Shown here one piece after another: positions 5,935 through 7,353 of a DNA stretch of 7,353 bases. Below the pieces are notes generated by a model. It saw only the letters and a program-made list of their open reading frames with translations, searched no databases and was not told where the DNA came from. The DNA comes from Balneolaceae bacterium SMO_bin1 (lineage in GTDB: Bacteria > Bacteroidota > Rhodothermia > Balneolales > Balneolaceae). Position 1 is the first letter of the stretch; every line of letters begins with the position of its first letter. A program made the translations under genes and the position numbers. The stretch covers positions 1 through 7,353 of the forward strand of contig NNSL01000355.1 in NCBI GenBank assembly GCA_003123965.1, read 5' to 3'.

Positions 5935-7353
5935 CTAATTTCCGCCGGAGTTGGTTTCTATCACGCGTATAGTAACATCGGTTGATGACGCCGCTCCATA
6001 CTGATCGGTGGCGATAACGCGGAATGAGTTTTCGCCAGTTGTTGGGCAGTGGGCGTCCAGCTAAAGCGACCGGTTTGTTCATCAATGGAAGCGCCCTCCG
6101 GTAAATTTACACCTAGATAACGGATTAAATTCTTTTCGGTGCCATCAGGGTCAACTGCACTGATCGGTAAATTAAACGGCTGGCCAACGGGAATAGAAAT
6201 GGTGCGCAATGGCGTAAAACGTGGAGGCGTGTTGAACGGCTGCACATCAACCGTAAACGTAGTGCTGGAAGTTTGCCCGTCGCGGGATGAAGCCACAATT
6301 TTAAATTGATGTTCGCCCCGATCGCCACTTTGTGGTTGCCAGTACAGGCTTTGCCCGCGAATGGTTGCATTTTTTACATCGGTTTGCATGCTAAACTGCA
6401 CATTTTCAACCGGGAAATCGTTTTGGAGTTTTAACGGCACCAGTAAAGCGTTCGGGTACGGAATGATTTTATTTCTGATAGGAGCAATTTGCAGTTCGGT
6501 TGATGCGGGGTTGGCCGGCTGGTTTTGAATGGTTTGTGCATTCGCCGTTGTGTCTTCGGCAATGCGACTCAACCGGTTGTATTCACTGATCCAGAGCGTG
6601 CCACCGGTTGCCGTTATGTAATTGCCGGCATCACCGTTGGGCTTCCAAAGCGTGGGCTCGGTTAGCTGGTACGAGCTCCAAAGCCGGTTTGATTTTCCTT
6701 TAATGATCAGCCAGTCGTTCCAATGCTCAATCTGCAAAACCGGTTCGCCAATTCCGCCAAGCTGCGATAATTCTCCTTCGGAATTTACTTCAAAAATTTC
6801 GCCGGTCGGTGTGGTAGCCCAGAGACTTCCATCCACAAAAAATAGGCGGTGAATATTTTGTCCCAGCGAAAATTGCTGATCAAACGAAATGTCATTCTCG
6901 TTTTTGTTGAAGCTAAAAAGGCTGCCATCTGCCGAGAGGAAATACACTGTATTCGGCGTTGTTTCAACCTGCGTTATGTTTTGATTTTGAATTTGCGGTG
7001 CATCAATATAATCAACTTCCGAATCGAGTGTTTCGGGCGTTTCAAGATTCAATATACCCAAGCCATTTGAACCCAACGGGACGTAGAGATTATTTTTATA
7101 GCGTTCAGCATCAAGTGGTTGGGCAGGCAACATGGTTGAAGAATATGCGCCCATCACGGAGGTGGGTTCCAGCACGGTCAGCCGCCGGCTGTCACCGAAT
7201 AAATAGGCAAAGCGTATATCAGCATTCATGTTAGTGCCTCGTTGCTGCATGCCCGATGCCGTATAGAGCCACTGCAGCGAATCCTGCCGGCTGCGAAAAA
7301 CAGCCATGCCTTCATCATCGGATAAGACATAGAGGTGGGCCGGTGAACTTTCC
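5935..7353 (-). CDS. Beta-propeller plus Ig-like (He_PIG/cadherin-like) protein, 5' partial, C-terminus frameshifted
   Basis: The frame is open to the right edge (…SPAHLYVLSDDEGMAVF), so the N-terminus, and any signal peptide, is off the window. Residues below count from the ATG at 7307, which is probably internal. Propeller-like units recur about every 40 residues, each of the form L-(Y/W/F)-x-x-G-x-hydrophobic: near -9, 31, 73, 120, 161, 199 and 237 (for example VYFLSADGSLFSFN, SLWATTPTGEIFEVN). Two Ig-like domains follow, about 275-356 and 360 to the end; the second has the He_PIG pattern DPDG…LPEGASIDEQTGRFSWTPT. After L424 the zero frame gives 24 unrelated residues and stops at 5961-5963. 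The -1 frame continues as GENSFRVIATDQYGAASSTD, completing the Ig strand pattern, and stops at 5935. So the gene has lost one base near 6036, or the read has an error there. An extracytoplasmic location is likely from the domains; function is unknown. Confidence 0.8.
6034..6040 (-). other. Single-base frameshift site in the propeller/Ig gene
   Basis: Zero frame reads CAA CAA CTG GCG AAA ACT; the Ig consensus continues only if read CAA CAA CTn GGC GAA AAC, meaning one base is missing after CT (most simply one G of a CTGGG run, or a T). The restored tail is 33 residues and ends in ETNSGGN. No X-XXY-YYZ slippery heptamer is aligned with the zero frame here, so programmed frameshifting is not supported. 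Confidence 0.75.

Noticed and set aside
6025..6042. Programmed -1 ribosomal frameshifting in the propeller/Ig gene
   Set aside because: Zero-frame codons here are CTG GCG AAA ACT; no X-XXY-YYZ heptamer is aligned, and no strong stem is evident just downstream.
5897..6085. A 62-residue minus-strand ORF after the propeller/Ig gene
   Set aside because: It is in the +1 frame and has no Ig-like pattern; the true continuation of the Ig domain is in the -1 frame, stopping at 5935.
1..7353. Mobile element, CRISPR array, toxin-antitoxin or novel defence system
   Set aside because: No direct-repeat arrays, transposase or integrase motifs, terminal inverted repeats or small paired ORFs were seen; all coding capacity is explained by housekeeping or conserved genes.

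Overview
The window reads as ordinary chromosomal DNA of a Bacteroidota-related bacterium, most likely Balneolota/Rhodothermota. This rests on inference: moderate G+C, no Shine-Dalgarno sequences, a TAnnTTTG-type promoter, a DUF2400/TIGR02757 protein and a short basic bS21. I could not test it by search. I see no phage, plasmid, transposon, CRISPR, tRNA or rRNA sequence, and no defence system.

Left part, plus strand. The window opens inside a class I fructose-bisphosphate aldolase gene (fbaB/DhnA family; about 24 N-terminal codons lie off the left edge). It is closed by a good rho-independent terminator at 1013-1054. After a gap of about 150 bp come a UPF0104/YbhN-type polytopic membrane protein and, 5 nt later, radA (recombination-associated ATPase), which look like a two-gene operon.

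Right part, minus strand, read from the right edge leftward. First is a large beta-propeller plus Ig-like protein whose N-terminus is off the window and whose C-terminal Ig domain is broken by a -1 frameshift near 6036. Next, 39 nt on, is mutY (adenine glycosylase with a complete Nudix box in its C-terminal domain). After only 4 nt comes a DUF2400/TIGR02757 protein. After 105 nt comes rpsU (ribosomal protein bS21), which has its own candidate promoter. rpsU converges on radA, and the rpsU terminator hairpin sits on the radA stop codon, with its U-tract read from radA's last lysine codons.

Functional themes are DNA maintenance (RadA, MutY, and by association the DUF2400 protein), central carbon metabolism (aldolase), translation (bS21) and envelope proteins (the UPF0104 protein and the propeller protein). 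The observations most worth checking are the intact Nudix signature in MutY, the glycosylase-like Asp motif in the neighbouring DUF2400 protein, the TTG/GTG starts of four of the five genes whose start is visible, the apparent loss in bS21 of an aromatic residue tied to anti-Shine-Dalgarno occlusion, and the frameshift in the propeller/Ig gene.
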